Source: Candidatus Woesebacteria bacterium (GTDB lineage: Bacteria > Patescibacteriota > Microgenomatia > UBA8517). From it: a stretch of 7,417 bases of DNA. Under the pieces are notes generated by a model. It was not told where the DNA came from. It searched no databases and was given only the letters and a program-made list of their open reading frames with translations. Within the stretch, counting starts at the first letter, position 1, and each line of letters starts with the position of its first letter. Below are positions 6,277 through 7,417 of this stretch, one piece after another. A program made the position numbers and the translations under genes. The stretch spans positions 1-7,417 of the forward strand of contig JAUYMM010000025.1 of the NCBI GenBank assembly GCA_030699485.1, written 5' to 3'.

Positions 6277-7305
6277 TTAATGAACAGATTGCGATAGGAC
6301 TGATTTAAGTTTTAAGATCCACGGTTCTGGACCAGGGTCAGTATCATCTAAAATAGAAATATAAAAACCAAGCCAAGCACAATAATGGGCTAATTCGAGT
6401 GATTGTCCTAAAACAGTCGATGACTGTAGACTGTAGGCTGTAGACTGTAGACCCTGTTCGGCAAAAATATCTTTTGTAATTTTATAGCGTAATTTTACGC
6501 GTTCGTGATTAAAATTACTTTCAAAAAATAAATATTTTTTTTGCAGAGCTGCAGCAGGTTTTCCAACCGCTTCAACAAGAACATGATTAACTTCAGGAAA
6601 ATCGTAAAATTCTGTAAAATTTCTGCTTATTTCACACATTGCATTTCGTCCTGCTTTCAAAGCTCCTAGAAGTGGTCTACCGCCAAATAATACAGGTATA
6701 GACCCATGTAAATTTTCCGCCATTTCTTTCACATTCCAAGTTTTTCTAGTTTCATTAAGTTCTGTTAGTGCCGTTTCTAGTTCTTGTTTAGCATTTGGCA
6801 TACAGCCTATGGCATCCAGCACTCCCATTAGCCCGCCGAGTGAAACTCCAAGTCCAGTTTTGGGATATCCTGTAGGATTTGTGTCTTTTGGATCTATTAC
6901 GACATCATTTATCTTTCCACCTGTTGAAATGCCAATCACTTGACAACCTATTTCTTTGGCCTTTTGATAGCTAGACAAACTTTCTTCAGTGTTACCTGAA
7001 TAACTATTAACTATTACTAAAGTATTTTTATTTAGCCAATTTGGTAGCCCGTAATCGTTGTAAACTATAAACGGTTTGTTGTAATTATCTTCTAAAATTC
7101 CTTGAATAATTTTACCCGCATTTGAAGAACCACCCATACCTGAAACAACGACTGCGTCGTAATTTTCAATTTTCACGGCACCGCCGGTTACTGATTTATA
7201 ATTTTTAACTTGCGTAAAACTTTCACGAATCTGATTCGGGAATAAAGTGAGAGCGCGCTCAACACCACTCGGATCTAGTTTTGTATAATCTTCATTTAAA
7301 TTCAT
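6277..7305 (-). CDS. Bifunctional phosphoglucose/phosphomannose isomerase (SIS domain)
   Basis: Interconverts Glc-6-P or Man-6-P with Fru-6-P in the cytoplasm, linking glycolysis to mannose and sugar-nucleotide synthesis. At 342 aa it matches the PGI/PMI family known from archaea and some bacteria, not the ~550-aa classical PGI. The first SIS domain has SGMGGSSNAGK (55-65) and the phosphate-binding NSYSGNTEES (100-109). The inter-domain region has CEISRNF (224-230) with candidate catalytic Glu225 and FPEVNH (236-241) with candidate catalytic His241. The second SIS half ends with GQSLELAHYCAWLGFY (300-315) and DDTDPGPEP (320-328), the family's C-terminal helix pattern. Residues about 285-297 (GLQSTAYSLQSST) come from a 7-bp tandem repeat and look inserted. 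The gene starts 7 nt after the phosphohexomutase stop. Residue roles are assigned by family analogy; relative activity toward Glc-6-P and Man-6-P cannot be told from sequence. Confidence 0.88.
   Translation of the reverse strand: MNLNEDYTKLDPSGVERALTLFPNQIRESFTQVKNYKSVTGGAVKIENYDAVVVSGMGGSSNAGKIIQGILEDNYNKPFIVYNDYGLPNWLNKNTLVIVNSYSGNTEESLSSYQKAKEIGCQVIGISTGGKINDVVIDPKDTNPTGYPKTGLGVSLGGLMGVLDAIGCMPNAKQELETALTELNETRKTWNVKEMAENLHGSIPVLFGGRPLLGALKAGRNAMCEISRNFTEFYDFPEVNHVLVEAVGKPAAALQKKYLFFESNFNHERVKLRYKITKDIFAEQGLQSTAYSLQSSTVLGQSLELAHYCAWLGFYISILDDTDPGPEPWILKLKSVLSQSVH
6422..6449. repeat. Tandem 7-bp repeat inside the PGI/PMI gene
   Basis: Four adjacent heptamers on the plus strand read GACTGTA, GACTGTA, GGCTGTA and GACTGTA, followed by a decayed fifth (GACCCTG, 6450-6456). 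On the coding (minus) strand the unit is a rotation of CTACAGT, which translates in every frame to the same periodic peptide LQSTVYS. Here it appears as LQSTAYSLQS (about residues 286-295). The opposite orientation would meet a TAG every seven codons. The repeat lies just before the conserved C-terminal helix of the enzyme. Gain or loss of single units would shift the frame; only multiples of three units (21 bp) are neutral. Confidence 0.8.
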
Positions 7306-7312
7306 ATAGTTT

Positions 7313-7417
7313 TTATGATTTAATTAATTTAAGAACTTCATCTCTTTTTTCTTCCATTAATTCTTTTGATTTTGCTTCTAGGGTTAATCTTAGTAATGGC
7401 TCCGTATTAGACGGCCT
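7313..7417 (-). CDS. manB: Phosphomannomutase/phosphoglucomutase, C-terminal end (partial)
   Basis: Only the last 34 codons are in the window; the gene continues beyond base 7417. The fragment opens with RPSNTEPLLRL, the phosphate-binding loop of domain 4 of alpha-D-phosphohexomutases, which holds the sugar phosphate during 1-/6-phosphate transfer. A charged helix (SKELMEEKRDEVLKLI) follows, as in E. coli ManB, whose C-terminus has the closely similar RSSNTEPVVRL. The SNTEP form favours the phosphomannomutase/phosphoglucomutase group over phosphoglucosamine mutase (GlmM) but does not fix the substrate. It ends 7 nt before the PGI/PMI start, so the two enzymes are probably co-transcribed and would connect Man-1-P or Glc-1-P with Fru-6-P. 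Confidence 0.85.
   Translation of the reverse strand, partial: RPSNTEPLLRLTLEAKSKELMEEKRDEVLKLIKS

Noticed and set aside
6257..6300. Possible internal minus-strand promoter (TATATT-like -10) ahead of the 68-aa ORF
   Set aside because: The -10-like string is expected in AT-rich DNA and the best -35 at proper spacing matches only about three of six bases.

Overview
The window reads as a compact, AT-rich bacterial chromosome segment that uses the standard code (UGG for Trp; no in-frame UGA in the recognised genes). Very tight gene packing, weak or missing Shine-Dalgarno sites, a bifunctional phosphoglucose/phosphomannose isomerase, a PEP synthase next to enolase and independent phosphoglycerate mutase, and short repeats inserted in frame into housekeeping genes together suggest a Candidate Phyla Radiation (Patescibacteria) bacterium, perhaps Microgenomates or Katanobacteria. 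That assignment is inference from gene content and style, not from a marker gene.

Layout. Bases 1-73 hold a strong-looking sigma70-type promoter (TTGACG, 17 bp, TAATAT) for lexA, with a possible direct-repeat LexA site between the two boxes. lexA (74-700, +) is a complete SOS repressor with an intact self-cleavage site and Ser/Lys dyad. Everything else lies on the minus strand as one apparently continuous transcription unit. In transcription order: the last 34 codons of a phosphohexomutase (manB-like, 7417-7313), bifunctional PGI/PMI (7305-6277), three very small membrane proteins of 68, 40 and 29 residues (6256-5840), PEP synthase ppsA (5837-3585), enolase eno (3607-2333) and gpmI (2329-683). 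Junctions range from a 23-nt overlap (ppsA/eno) to a 20-nt gap. gpmI and lexA converge and overlap by 18 bp at their 3' ends.

How it fits together. ManB and PGI/PMI interconvert hexose phosphates (Man-1-P/Man-6-P/Fru-6-P/Glc-6-P) that feed glycolysis and sugar-nucleotide synthesis. GpmI, Eno and PpsA cover the lower trunk 3-PG <-> 2-PG <-> PEP <-> pyruvate. No pyruvate kinase is seen in the window. The three mini membrane proteins in the middle of this metabolic operon have no function I can recognise.

The most unusual structures are two short repeat insertions inside enzyme genes. One is a 39-bp GC-rich imperfect palindrome in ppsA that adds 13 codons between two domains. The other is an array of 7-bp repeats in the PGI/PMI gene that adds a low-complexity peptide. 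Both stay in frame and stop-free in the strand read. There are no tRNA or rRNA genes, CRISPR arrays, transposases or convincing terminators, and no gene-free stretch longer than 73 bases.
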